Below, piece after piece: positions 24,779 to 33,033 of a stretch of DNA of 58,990 nt. This DNA is from CALKYB01 sp964510575. Its GTDB lineage: Bacteria; Bdellovibrionota_C; UBA2361; SZUA-149; CALKYB01. The first letter of the stretch is position 1. Every line of letters starts with the position of its first letter. Location: positions 1 through 58,990 of the forward strand of contig CAZECN010000019.1 of the NCBI GenBank assembly GCA_964510575.1, read 5' to 3'. The notes under the pieces were generated by a model, which saw only the letters and a program-made list of their open reading frames with translations, was not told where the DNA came from and did no database searches. Both the position numbers and the translations under genes were made by a program.

Positions 24779-25450
24779 TTAAAAAACCGGGGATTTGTTT
24801 AGGGAATTCTCCAACATTACCAAGAACTCTGAGCGGGCCACCTCCTTGGCTCCAAAGCTCTCAAGTAGGGGTGTCAATTGTTGACAATCAATCCATTCAA
24901 CTCCACTAAGCTCTAAATGTTCCACCAAATTAACCAAACAAACTTTACTTGCTGCATCTTTTGAGTGGAACATGGATTCTCCTGCGAACATACCGCCAAT
25001 CGAAATTCCATATAATCCACCAACTAGGTTTTCTCCTTCCCAGCACTCAACACTATGGCAAAATCCTAACCTAGCCATGGCTTTATATGCCGAACGTACT
25101 TCCGCAGTAATCCAAGTTGAAGGTAAGCCGTGCAGATCGTCTCCACTACCTCTTTTAACACTGGCGCAACGATCAATAACCTGATCTGTTGCCTGATCAA
25201 TAGACACTCGAAAAGTTTGCCGTTTCAAAAGCTTCTTAAGACTCCTAGGAATCCTAAAATCAGAAAATTTCAACACACACCTTGGGTCTGGAGAAAACCA
25301 AGGTATCGGCCCCTCTTCCTCAAACGGCCACGGAAAAATGCCTTGGGAATATGCCGCGAATAAGTAATCAGGGCTTAGCTCACCACCAACGGCTAAAAGG
25401 CCCTGTTCATCAGCTTCACTTGCATCCGGAAACTCTATACTGCTCCTCAA
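24779..25450 (-). CDS. aat: Leucyl/phenylalanyl-tRNA-protein transferase
   Basis: The 223-residue product matches Aat: GLLAVGGELSPDYLFAAYSQ, GIFPWPFE, PIPWFSPDPRCVL, and SVECWEGENLVGGLYGISIG with MFAGESMFH. Aat adds Leu or Phe to N-terminal Arg or Lys, marking proteins for ClpS/ClpAP degradation. The TTG start at 25450 overlaps the stop codon of the DjlA-like gene in TTGA, suggesting translational coupling. No clpS or clpA gene is in the window. Confidence 0.95.
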   Translation of the reverse strand: MRSSIEFPDASEADEQGLLAVGGELSPDYLFAAYSQGIFPWPFEEEGPIPWFSPDPRCVLKFSDFRIPRSLKKLLKRQTFRVSIDQATDQVIDRCASVKRGSGDDLHGLPSTWITAEVRSAYKAMARLGFCHSVECWEGENLVGGLYGISIGGMFAGESMFHSKDAASKVCLVNLVEHLELSGVEWIDCQQLTPLLESFGAKEVARSEFLVMLENSLNKSPVF

Positions 25451-26277
25451 TTGAAACCTTTCTCGTCTTTAATCACTTCAAAAGCCTCTTGAATTTCACG
25501 AAACCTCTCATTGGCGAAATTCTCAAAACCCTCGGGTAAGCCTTTACCGGCAAGTTTATCGGGGTGATGTTCTTGTACCAATTTTCGGTACTTGGCTTTA
25601 ATATCTTCAACAGAGTCAGATTCTTTACAACCCAGTCGATTACAGGCTTCCACAAAGGCGCGACTACTAGAGACTGTCTCTATCTTTCTTTGGTTACTCG
25701 ACTCAGCTCCTAGTACGTATCTTCTATGAAGTGAGAAATAAACTCTTTCCTCAATCTCAAAGATGCTCGCAGCACTTTTCAAAAGTTGCTCCTCGCTTTC
25801 ATGGAGGGGGCCATCAGCAACACTCACCACAAACATTGATTCCAGCATCGCACCTAAAATAACAGGTCGTTTCTCATACAATTTATTAAAGGCAAAGGCA
25901 TGCTGTCTGAAGTCAGTAGTATCATGTCTAGCTTCATTAAAAACAGATATTGCAATACCACGCCCAACAGTGCCTAAAGAAAAAACCTGCTTCATGATTT
26001 TCTCTAAGGCCTGGATTTCGTTCCTATTAACGTTACCATCAACCCGAGCAAGCTTTGCAAACATAGCAAAAGTGGTTTCAAAGAACGTGCGATCTGCCGG
26101 ACTCAAGCTATGCTTTCTAATTTTGTTGATTGTTTTGTTTCGATTAAGCTTTTTACTAAAACTAGGGTTCATCACAATAGCGACGAGGACAGAAAGAACT
26201 AATCCAACAATACCAGCCATCCTGAAGCCGACAAAGGCTCCAACCAAGACAAGCACAAAAAATGGAATTCCACTCAT
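25447..26277 (-). CDS. djlA: DjlA-like membrane co-chaperone (TerB + J domain)
   Basis: The 276-residue protein has an N-terminal hydrophobic segment (about 4-36), a helical TerB-like domain (FFETTFAMFAKLARVDGNVN onward, about 68-175), a basic linker and a C-terminal J domain with the HPD motif in EHHPDKLAGKGLP. This is the order seen in DjlA, which stimulates DnaK at the inner membrane. The first segment may cross the membrane once or twice. It is translationally coupled with aat. Naming it djlA is by domain order, not by proof of orthology. Confidence 0.82.
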   Translation of the reverse strand: MSGIPFFVLVLVGAFVGFRMAGIVGLVLSVLVAIVMNPSFSKKLNRNKTINKIRKHSLSPADRTFFETTFAMFAKLARVDGNVNRNEIQALEKIMKQVFSLGTVGRGIAISVFNEARHDTTDFRQHAFAFNKLYEKRPVILGAMLESMFVVSVADGPLHESEEQLLKSAASIFEIEERVYFSLHRRYVLGAESSNQRKIETVSSSRAFVEACNRLGCKESDSVEDIKAKYRKLVQEHHPDKLAGKGLPEGFENFANERFREIQEAFEVIKDEKGFN

Positions 26278-26416
26278 AAAGGGCTATTGGGCTAGGCAAT
26301 ATTGGTAAGAGACATAGTTTTAAGAAGCTAAAATAGCTAGATCAATTGTGCAAGCCCGAGCTATATTGTGTATTAATTACCGAATTGGAATAACCCAGAA
26401 GGCCAGAGTGCATTCA

Positions 26417-28162
26417 ATGAACAAATCTAAAAGCTTAACCAAATCTTTATTCCTCGGACAGGTAGAGCATCAAAACCTGCTTCCTTACCCGGAAATGAAC
26501 TCTGAAGAGGCTGAAACTCTAAGAATAGTATTAGAGTCCATCGATAAGTTCATGGGGCCGAAAAGCGAAGATTTTTTTAAATACGATAAAAAGGGCGAGC
26601 AACCTGAAAAGTATATTAACGATCTAAAAGGGCTTGGGCTGTTTGGTTTGATCATTGATGAAGAATTTGGAGGACTAGGTTTCTCCAACTCGGCTTACGC
26701 TAGAGTTATTCAACAGACCAGTGGTTACGACGCCTCAACTTCCTTGACTATTGGGGCTCATAGCTCAATCGGAATGAAAGGTTTACTTCTATACGGAGAT
26801 AAAAAACAAAAGAAAAAATATCTTCCTAAGTTAGCTTCAGGTGATTCAATTGCCGCATTTTGCCTCACTGAGTCTGGGGCTGGGTCGGATGCTGCTTCCA
26901 TTTCAACGAAAGCAGAAAAACAGAAAGACGGAAGCTGGAAACTTAATGGCGAAAAAATTTGGATCACTAATGGTGCGTTCGCTGATTTTTTCACGGTATT
27001 TGCCCAGACTGACCCTAAACATTCGGCTGATAAGAAGGGGAAGATGACTGCATTTATCGTAGAGAGAGGGTTTGGTGGGGTTGAGTCAGGGCCCAAAGAA
27101 GACAAAATGGGAATCCGAGCTTCTGCAACAACCACTATAAGCTTCAATGACGTAAAAATACCTAAAACTTGTGTGTTAGGAGAGGTTGGTGAAGGCTTTA
27201 AGGTGGCGATGGCTATTCTCAACAACGGCCGAACTGGATTAGGGGGTGGAGCCGTAGGAGCAATGAAACGTTGCATTAACCTATCTACTCGCCAAGCCAT
27301 TGATCGTAAACAATTTGGTCAGTCTATTTCCGACTACGGTCTAATTCAGGAAAAGATTACCCAGATGACCGTAAACTGCTTCGCCACTGAGAGCATCGTT
27401 GGACTAGTTGGTCACTACATAGATTCAGATTCAGAGGACTATTCGATAGAAGCTGCAATCTCCAAGATCTTCGCTTCCGAAGCTCTCTGGGAAACCGCAA
27501 ATATGGCTCTTCAAATCGCTGGCGGGAATGGCTTTATGAAGGAGTTTCAATACGAGAAAATAGTTCGAGACTCTCGAATCAATTTAATCTTCGAAGGTAC
27601 CAATGAAATTCTCAGATTATATGTTGCTCTCTCCTGTCTAAAAGATGTTGGACAAAATCTAAAAGAATCGGTCGGTGCTATCTCCAACCTTCTTTCAGAC
27701 CCAGGTAACGGGCTTAAGACACTAGGAAACCTAGGTTCCAGAAAATTCTCTCAGGTTACCTACTTAGGGAGACCTAAGGTTGAAGGTTTAAATTCGGCTT
27801 TATCTAAAGAGGAGAAAGTTTTAACAACCCATTGTCTGGACTTAGCTAGAGCATCTGAATCCTTGGTAGCCAAACACAAAAAGGGAATCATAGAGCGTCA
27901 ATTTGAACTAAAACGTTTAGCCAATATCGCTATTGACCTAGTAATTGGTTTCTCTGTCCTTTCCAGAGTCTCATCAATGATTGAAGAAAAGGGAGCCAAT
28001 GAATGTCAGTCCGAGATAGACATTGCATCCATCTTCACTGAACAGGCGTCTGTGAGAATTGATATCGAACTTGATGCCCTAAAATACAACCAAGACGAAA
28101 AAGTAAGCGGCTTGGCTAAAAAGATTATTGATGACGAAGGCTACCGTTGGGATACGGTCTAG
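26417..28162 (+). CDS. Acyl-CoA dehydrogenase
   Basis: The 581-residue protein has the acyl-CoA dehydrogenase fold with an extra C-terminal domain, as in the long-chain VLCAD/ACAD9 type. AAFCLTESGAGSDAASISTK and WKLNGEKIWITNG are the FAD/substrate signatures; GGNGFMKEFQYEK and LIFEGTNEILRLY hold the FAD contacts and the catalytic Glu region. It oxidises fatty acyl-CoA to enoyl-CoA in beta-oxidation and would pass electrons to ETF, which is not encoded here. Start choice is uncertain: ATG 26417, GTG 26408 and GTG 26348 are all in frame. Only the first two lie near an AGAAGG ribosome binding site. Confidence 0.93.
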   Translation: MNKSKSLTKSLFLGQVEHQNLLPYPEMNSEEAETLRIVLESIDKFMGPKSEDFFKYDKKGEQPEKYINDLKGLGLFGLIIDEEFGGLGFSNSAYARVIQQTSGYDASTSLTIGAHSSIGMKGLLLYGDKKQKKKYLPKLASGDSIAAFCLTESGAGSDAASISTKAEKQKDGSWKLNGEKIWITNGAFADFFTVFAQTDPKHSADKKGKMTAFIVERGFGGVESGPKEDKMGIRASATTTISFNDVKIPKTCVLGEVGEGFKVAMAILNNGRTGLGGGAVGAMKRCINLSTRQAIDRKQFGQSISDYGLIQEKITQMTVNCFATESIVGLVGHYIDSDSEDYSIEAAISKIFASEALWETANMALQIAGGNGFMKEFQYEKIVRDSRINLIFEGTNEILRLYVALSCLKDVGQNLKESVGAISNLLSDPGNGLKTLGNLGSRKFSQVTYLGRPKVEGLNSALSKEEKVLTTHCLDLARASESLVAKHKKGIIERQFELKRLANIAIDLVIGFSVLSRVSSMIEEKGANECQSEIDIASIFTEQASVRIDIELDALKYNQDEKVSGLAKKIIDDEGYRWDTV

Positions 28163-28193
28163 CGATAGTTAGCACTAAAATATCGTAGTGGAA

Positions 28194-28517
28194 CTAATTA
28201 ATTTTGCCGCGTAAAGTTACTGAGCCAGCAGATCTAAAAGTTTTTTCTCCACCGAAATAACCAATTAATGGAGCCTTAACCACAGCCTTAGTGATAGGAA
28301 CCTTTCCCTTAACAGAAACAGAACCGCCATCACTAAACTCACTGCCCACTGGGACAGAAGGAAGGAAGCCTACCAATGTGGCAGGTGCTTGGATCTTACC
28401 CGGCACGGTTTGGGATAAAGTAACGGAGCCAGAGTCTAGGTAAACCTGAGAACCAGAGGTTGAACAGGCTGTCAAAGCTAATACTGAAACTAAGGCAAAG
28501 GCAGATTTTTTGACCAT
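28194..28517 (-). CDS. Small lipoprotein with repeated SGSVTL-type strands
   Basis: The 107-residue product has a lipoprotein signal (MVKKSAFALVSVLALTACST, lipobox LTAC). The mature part contains three similar short strands, SGSVTLS, GGSVSVKGKVP and AGSVTLRGKIN, separated by Pro- and Val-rich stretches. This suggests a small beta-structured repeat. No family is recognised. It converges with the acyl-CoA dehydrogenase gene. An upstream GTG (28520) is equally close to the start. Confidence 0.75.
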   Translation of the reverse strand: MVKKSAFALVSVLALTACSTSGSQVYLDSGSVTLSQTVPGKIQAPATLVGFLPSVPVGSEFSDGGSVSVKGKVPITKAVVKAPLIGYFGGEKTFRSAGSVTLRGKIN

Positions 28518-28551
28518 CACTTAAGCACTCAAAAAGAGGGTTGATTCCAAG

Positions 28552-28580
28552 ATATGTCCTAGCAGCAGGATACGACATAT
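28552..28580. promoter_or_regulatory. Inverted repeat upstream of the small lipoprotein
   Basis: ATATGTC and GACATAT pair perfectly over 7 bp around a 15-nt centre, and ATATGTCC is repeated again directly after the second arm (28577-28584). It lies 35-63 nt upstream of the lipoprotein start and could be an operator. Confidence 0.35.
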
Positions 28581-28756
28581 GTCCAGCCAAAAGACGGAGA
28601 AGAATCACTAAAAGAACTATGGTTTTCCCTTAATCCAGCAATTAAGGTCATAGCCTGTGGATAAACCCCTGAGAAATTACCTTCAACAAGACTTTTTCTG
28701 TACGTTAAGTTATCTAGCAACCTACAGAAGGGAAAACACTATTATGGAGCTAGCTC

Positions 28757-29011
28757 ATGGCCGAAGTTAAGATTTACACTAAAACAACCTGTCCTTACTG
28801 CGTTCAGGTAAAAAATTTTTTTCAATCTAAAGGCGTAAAGTTTGAAGAAATCGACCTACAGGGAAAACCTGAAGAGCTTTCGGCACTGAAAGAAAGAACT
28901 GGTTTGAGAACTGTTCCACAAGTCTTCATTAATGGAACACTGATTGGCGGCTGTGACGACACCTTAGCCCTCGATCAAAAAGGCGAGCTAGATGCCCTAC
29001 TAGCTGGTTGA
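28757..29011 (+). CDS. grxC: Glutaredoxin 3-type thiol oxidoreductase
   Basis: The 84-residue protein is a class I dithiol glutaredoxin. The active site is TTCPYC near residue 11-16, followed by the cis-Pro block RTVPQVFINGTLIGGCDD. It reduces disulfides with glutathione in the cytosol. It is 7 nt upstream of the glyoxalase II gene, and the pair fits a glutathione-based thiol economy. Confidence 0.95.
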   Translation: MAEVKIYTKTTCPYCVQVKNFFQSKGVKFEEIDLQGKPEELSALKERTGLRTVPQVFINGTLIGGCDDTLALDQKGELDALLAG

Positions 29012-29018
29012 TCAGCTA

Positions 29019-29792
29019 GTGAATCCGATTACCGTTCCTTGCTTAGCGGACAACTACTGTTACCTACTCCCTTCGGGGGTGGGTAACTCAGCGTTTTTGT
29101 TCGATGCTTCGGAAAGCGGTCCAATAATTGGTGAGCTCCAAAAAAACAATTTAGTTCTTGATGCTATTTTTTTAACACATGGACATGGCGATCATGTCTC
29201 AGGTCTAAAAGCTATCCGAAAAGCTTTCCCTGAGGCCAAAGTTTTTGGCCACCCAAACCTAAGCTCTAAATTCAATAGCCTCGAAGCTGTGAGTGACGGC
29301 CAGGAAATCAAACTCGGGGGAGTTATTGTTAAGTCCCTACACACCGTTTGTCACTCGGACTCTGATGTCTGCTTTTTGATAAAATTGAAGAACGATCAAA
29401 TCCTATTCTCAGGAGACACTGTATTTTCTGGAGGTTGTGGGAGGTTCTTTCATGGCACCCCGAAAGACATGTGTGCAGCTTTCGATAAAATTAGCGGCTT
29501 GAAAGAAACCACGGAAATTTACTTTGGACATGAGTATACAATGTCCAACCTACTTTTCGCCCAAAGTATCGAACCTGAAAATAGAAAAATTAGGTGTGAA
29601 ATTGAGAGGCTAAATAACCTTAAAATTTCAACTCCAACTTCACTGGGCAAGGAGTTGGAAATTAACCCGTTCTTCCGACTCTCAGAAAAAGTAATAGCTG
29701 ATAATCTAGATTTAATCTCCGGCTCAGAACTAGCTAAACACAGTGACAGAATGAGAGTAATGCGAGAGCTAAAAAATTCCTTCAAGTCCTAG
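29019..29792 (+). CDS. gloB: Hydroxyacylglutathione hydrolase (glyoxalase II)
   Basis: The 257-residue protein is a metallo-beta-lactamase-fold hydrolase. The THGHGDHVSG motif (near residue 53) binds the two metals, followed by HTVCHSDSDVCFLI, FSGDTVFSGGCGRFF and YFGHEYT, all as in GloB. It hydrolyses S-lactoylglutathione to lactate and glutathione. The start is GTG at 29019, after the glutaredoxin stop. The C-terminal glutathione-binding region is present, so the protein is complete. No glyoxalase I gene is seen here. It converges exactly with lysA (29792/29793). Confidence 0.93.
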   Translation: MNPITVPCLADNYCYLLPSGVGNSAFLFDASESGPIIGELQKNNLVLDAIFLTHGHGDHVSGLKAIRKAFPEAKVFGHPNLSSKFNSLEAVSDGQEIKLGGVIVKSLHTVCHSDSDVCFLIKLKNDQILFSGDTVFSGGCGRFFHGTPKDMCAAFDKISGLKETTEIYFGHEYTMSNLLFAQSIEPENRKIRCEIERLNNLKISTPTSLGKELEINPFFRLSEKVIADNLDLISGSELAKHSDRMRVMRELKNSFKS

Positions 29793-31037
29793 CTAAAAAC
29801 CCTCAATGGTCCTAAAAAGATCATCATAAGTTTCAGCTCTTCGAATCTTTTCTACTTGTCCACCAGACTTCAATAGCAGCTCCGCAGAACGAAGCTTTCC
29901 ATTATAGTTAAAACCCATAGAATGACCATGCGCTCCAGAGTCATGAATCACCACTAGGTCTCCAATGTTTGTTTCGGGAAGTTCGCGATCAATGGCAAAC
30001 TTATCATTATTCTCACAGAGAGACCCAGTTACGTCGTAAGTATGAGATTTTTCTTGGGCTTCTTTACCCACAACTGAAATATGATGATAGGCATCGTACA
30101 TACCAGGCCTCATTAAATTAGCCATACAGGCGTCAAGACCTACATAGTTTTTATATATTTCTTTTTTATGAAGAACTCTTGAAACAAGATAACCATATGG
30201 CCCAGTAATTACGCGGCCACACTCGAGGAAAATTTTCATTGGATCTAAACCAGCAGGCTTAATGGTAGACTCATAAAGCTCTCGCACCCCATCAGATATA
30301 ACCTGATAGTCAACAGCCTCCTCACCCGGCCGATATGGGATTCCGATTCCTCCACCCATATTCACGAACTCCATTTTTATATCTAGTTCTTTAGATATCT
30401 CGACAACTAAGTCGAAAAGCATTCTAGCAGTCTCTACAAAAAAGCTCTCATCCAATTCGTTAGAAGCCACCATAGTGTGCAAACCAAACCTTTTGACTCC
30501 CTTCTCTTTGCACGCCTTGTAACCCTCAAAAAGTTGCTCACGAGTGAAGCCGTACTTAGCTTCTTTAGGGTCTCCAATTATAACGTTCCCTGTTCTCTCA
30601 GGCCCAGGGTTAAATCTAAAACAAACTAGCTCAGGCAAACCAAGGTTATCATCCAGATAAGAAATATGGCTGATATCATCTAGGTTGATAATTGCGCCGA
30701 GATCAATTGCACTTTTATATTCCTTTAGAGGAGTATCATTGGAAGTAAACATAATGGCCTCCCCCTCCACTCCACAACGAGAAGAGAGAATAAGCTCAGC
30801 CTCCGAACTACAATCCATCCCCAATCCTTCTTCGGCTAGAACCTTGAGAATTGCAGGTGTTGGTGTCGCCTTCACTGCAAAGTATTCCTTGAAGCCCTCA
30901 TTCCAAGAGAATGCTCCTGTAAGCTTACGAGCGTTGCTGATGATTCCATTCTCATCATAAATATGAAATGGCGTTGGATGACTCGCACAAATCTCTTCGA
31001 GTTGTTTTGCTGAAAAAGGATGTGTTTTACCGGACAT
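29793..31037 (-). CDS. lysA: Diaminopimelate decarboxylase
   Basis: The 414-residue protein is a fold-III PLP decarboxylase that makes lysine from meso-diaminopimelate. The PLP lysine is in YFAVKATPTPAIL (near residue 52), the phosphate-binding glycines are in NMGGGIGIPYRP, and the second-subunit Cys is in GSLCENNDKF. It pairs functionally with dapA elsewhere in the window (51585-52457). A TATAAT-like -10 box on the minus strand at 31117-31122 lies about 80 nt upstream. I saw no lysine riboswitch in the leader. Confidence 0.93.
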   Translation of the reverse strand: MSGKTHPFSAKQLEEICASHPTPFHIYDENGIISNARKLTGAFSWNEGFKEYFAVKATPTPAILKVLAEEGLGMDCSSEAELILSSRCGVEGEAIMFTSNDTPLKEYKSAIDLGAIINLDDISHISYLDDNLGLPELVCFRFNPGPERTGNVIIGDPKEAKYGFTREQLFEGYKACKEKGVKRFGLHTMVASNELDESFFVETARMLFDLVVEISKELDIKMEFVNMGGGIGIPYRPGEEAVDYQVISDGVRELYESTIKPAGLDPMKIFLECGRVITGPYGYLVSRVLHKKEIYKNYVGLDACMANLMRPGMYDAYHHISVVGKEAQEKSHTYDVTGSLCENNDKFAIDRELPETNIGDLVVIHDSGAHGHSMGFNYNGKLRSAELLLKSGGQVEKIRRAETYDDLFRTIEGF

Positions 31038-31116
31038 TTAAGTTAATCCTCTGGCATATAAATTCAATTTAGTGAAAACTCGCCCAAATCGAGCCCCATC
31101 TCACTTTTGCGGGCGA

Positions 31117-31122
31117 ATTATA
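31117..31122 (-). promoter_or_regulatory. Minus-strand -10 box upstream of lysA
   Basis: TATAAT reads on the minus strand, 80 nt before the lysA start. The best -35 candidate 17 nt upstream (TGGGCA) is poor, so this is only a tentative promoter. Confidence 0.3.
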
Positions 31123-31283
31123 GCATATTGACTGATATTTGCCCAGAAATGTGCCTTCCCTAAGACCATAGATCTTCAAGAATGTTGACCTGCTTAGCCT
31201 TTGATACTACAAAACCCTCTGCTGTTACGGGGTTATAGCTACCTCTGGTCTCTTTACTTTGGATTTTCAAGGGCACATTCTCA

Positions 31284-31901
31284 ATGTCTATCAACTACAT
31301 CAAGAATTTTTTCCTCGATAAGGATGTGGGTTCAGTCACACCGACCTCTCAAGTTTGCATTAAGCGAGTTTGTGAGAGGATCAATTTCAGCACAGCCAAG
31401 ACATTGGTGGAATTCGGCCCAGGTGGCGGATGTTTCACTAGGTTCATGCTATCGAAGATGAACCCCGATGCTCGATTGATTGCAATTGAAAAAAACGGTG
31501 CCTTTGTTGAGACCCTAAAAAAGGACCCTGCTTTAGAAGATCCAAGATTTTCTTTAGTTGAAGACTCTGTAACAAACGCGGGCAAGATACTAGAAGAGCA
31601 TGGGGCTGGAGCTGGAGAAGTTGATGCCATAGTATCTGGTGTGCCGTTTGCAATGTTCGATGATGAGCTCAGAAAAAAGATAATCTTTGAAGCGAACAAT
31701 ATCCTTAAAAAAGATGGTAAGTTCATAATCTACCAATTTTATCCGCCAATAACTTGGAAAGGAAAGAAATTGGATGATTACCTAGCTGAGCAAATGCACC
31801 TAGCTGATAAGTCCGTAGAGTTTCCAAATATTCCACCACTCAGAATTTTCGAGGCCGTGAGGAAAGACCTAGGTAGCAGCCCAGCAGAAGCAGCTGCCTA
31901 G
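31284..31901 (+). CDS. PmtA-like class I methyltransferase
   Basis: The 205-residue protein begins in a way typical of phospholipid N-methyltransferases of the KsgA-like branch (IKNFFLDKDVGSVTPTSQV), followed by the AdoMet motif LVEFGPGGGCFTRFML near residue 42. The catalytic region reads SGVPFAMFDDELRKKI, where rRNA dimethylases have NLPY, which favours a phospholipid or small-molecule substrate. The C-terminus (PPLRIFEAVRKD) also fits. It could make phosphatidylcholine-type lipids, but this is unproven. Confidence 0.75.
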   Translation: MSINYIKNFFLDKDVGSVTPTSQVCIKRVCERINFSTAKTLVEFGPGGGCFTRFMLSKMNPDARLIAIEKNGAFVETLKKDPALEDPRFSLVEDSVTNAGKILEEHGAGAGEVDAIVSGVPFAMFDDELRKKIIFEANNILKKDGKFIIYQFYPPITWKGKKLDDYLAEQMHLADKSVEFPNIPPLRIFEAVRKDLGSSPAEAAA

Positions 31902-31910
31902 AAGCTATTT

Positions 31911-32066
31911 CTAGGAAGATGTTGCCGCTTTTTCTTCGTCTAGAGGCTGACTGTAGAATATGGTGAGGTAGTGGTAATGGTTACTATAGTAGCCTAGAAA
32001 TCCTAAAGCTAAGACAACGCCGAGTGAGACTAAAATCTCACGAATCATTTCCTTTTTTTCATTCAT
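31911..32066 (-). CDS. Small single-helix membrane protein, 51 aa
   Basis: ATG at 32066 to TAG at 31911 encodes a 51-residue protein that begins MNEKKEMIREILVSLGVVLA and continues LGFLGYYSNHYHYLTIFY. It has a charged N-terminus, one membrane helix (about 10-27), and an acidic tail (LDEEKAATSS). The layout is that of a genuine small membrane protein. The stop codon is 9 nt from the converging methyltransferase stop. The ribosome binding site is weak (CTGGA). The function is unknown. Confidence 0.6.
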   Translation of the reverse strand: MNEKKEMIREILVSLGVVLALGFLGYYSNHYHYLTIFYSQPLDEEKAATSS

Positions 32067-32162
32067 TCCAGTTCTACCCTATTTCACTAGACTACAATAA
32101 TAGACTCTCATAGGCCATTTTTTGAGGTCTTGCTCCTTTAACAGCAGCATGGGAGTTTAAAC

Positions 32163-32213
32163 ATGAAATCAGATGTGTATACTTTTTGGCCCAATGAATT
32201 CCGAGATTTCTAA
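32163..32213 (+). other. Possible 16-codon upstream frame overlapping the mscS start
   Basis: ATG at 32163 follows GGGAG at 7 nt spacing, and the frame (MKSDVYTFWPNEFRDF) ends at 32213, 17 nt inside the mechanosensitive-channel coding region in another frame. It could be a leader peptide that couples translation, or chance. Confidence 0.3.
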
Positions 32214-33030
32214 TCACCCCGTAATAGAGAAGCTCCTGGAACTAGTCAGCACTCATGCTCCTAGTGTAATTTGGGGAATAGCCCTTATATTTTTAGGTTG
32301 GTTAGGAGGTAAGCTGGCAAAAAGGGTGGTGGCTAAAACTTTAAAGCGCACTCCCCTTGAGCAAAGTCTTACCGAGTTTGCCTCTAGTCTTTCATTTTTC
32401 GCAATATTCGGCTTTTTCTTTCTAGCAGCCTTATCCAGCTTTGGAGTAGAAACAACTTCTTTGGTTGCCGCACTTGGCGCTATTGGTTTTGCAATCGGCC
32501 TATCTTTACAAAGAACTCTTTCAAACTTCGCGGCTGGTCTTCTTATCCTAACCCAGAGACCATTCAAGGTGGGTGATTTTATTGATGGAGCGGGCATCAG
32601 TGGTACCGTTAAATCGATTGGCCTATTTTCAACAGAATTGGCTGAACTAGATAACGTTGAAATCACAGTGCCTAACTCCAAGCTATGTGATGACGTTATT
32701 AAAAACTATTCAGCCAATAAGCTGCGTAGAATAGACTTACAGTTAGGAATTTCCTACGAGGCAGAAATTACCGAAGCGTCCTCAGCCTTACTTTCTATTA
32801 TAAAAAATCAGGAGCTGATACTCAGCAAACCCGAGCCCAGCGTTTCAGTTCGAGAACTCGCGGACAGCGCTGTTGTTTTAGAAATTAGGGCTTGGACAAA
32901 GACCGAAAACTACTGGCCTACTAGATATGAGATCTTAGAGAAGATTAAAGTTGAAATGGATCGAAAATCTATTGAAATCCCTTACCCTCAAGCCGTTGTA
33001 CACTTGAAAGAGAGCAACAAAGCCGATTAG
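32194..33030 (+). CDS. mscS: Small-conductance mechanosensitive channel (MscS family)
   Basis: The 278-residue protein has three membrane helices, the third being the pore helix rich in Gly and Ala (VAALGAIGFAIGLSLQRTLS), followed by NFAAGLLILTQRPFKVGDFI and the beta domain (VKSIGLFSTELAELDNVEIT, PNSKLCDDVIKNYS). This is the compact MscS layout. It releases solutes on hypo-osmotic shock. The start could be ATG 32194 or ATG 32173; the better ribosome binding site (GGGAG) instead serves a short overlapping frame at 32163. Confidence 0.93.
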   Translation: MNSEISNHPVIEKLLELVSTHAPSVIWGIALIFLGWLGGKLAKRVVAKTLKRTPLEQSLTEFASSLSFFAIFGFFFLAALSSFGVETTSLVAALGAIGFAIGLSLQRTLSNFAAGLLILTQRPFKVGDFIDGAGISGTVKSIGLFSTELAELDNVEITVPNSKLCDDVIKNYSANKLRRIDLQLGISYEAEITEASSALLSIIKNQELILSKPEPSVSVRELADSAVVLEIRAWTKTENYWPTRYEILEKIKVEMDRKSIEIPYPQAVVHLKESNKAD

Positions 33031-33033
33031 CGA

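Noticed and set aside
26348..26416. N-terminal extension of the acyl-CoA dehydrogenase from GTG 26348
   Set aside because: The extra 23 residues do not resemble the family, and the AGAAGG site lies near the later starts instead.
28656..28664. Perfect DnaA-box-like TGTGGATAA
   Set aside because: It is a single 9-mer with no neighbouring boxes, no AT-rich unwinding region and no dnaA/dnaN genes, so an origin of replication is not supported.
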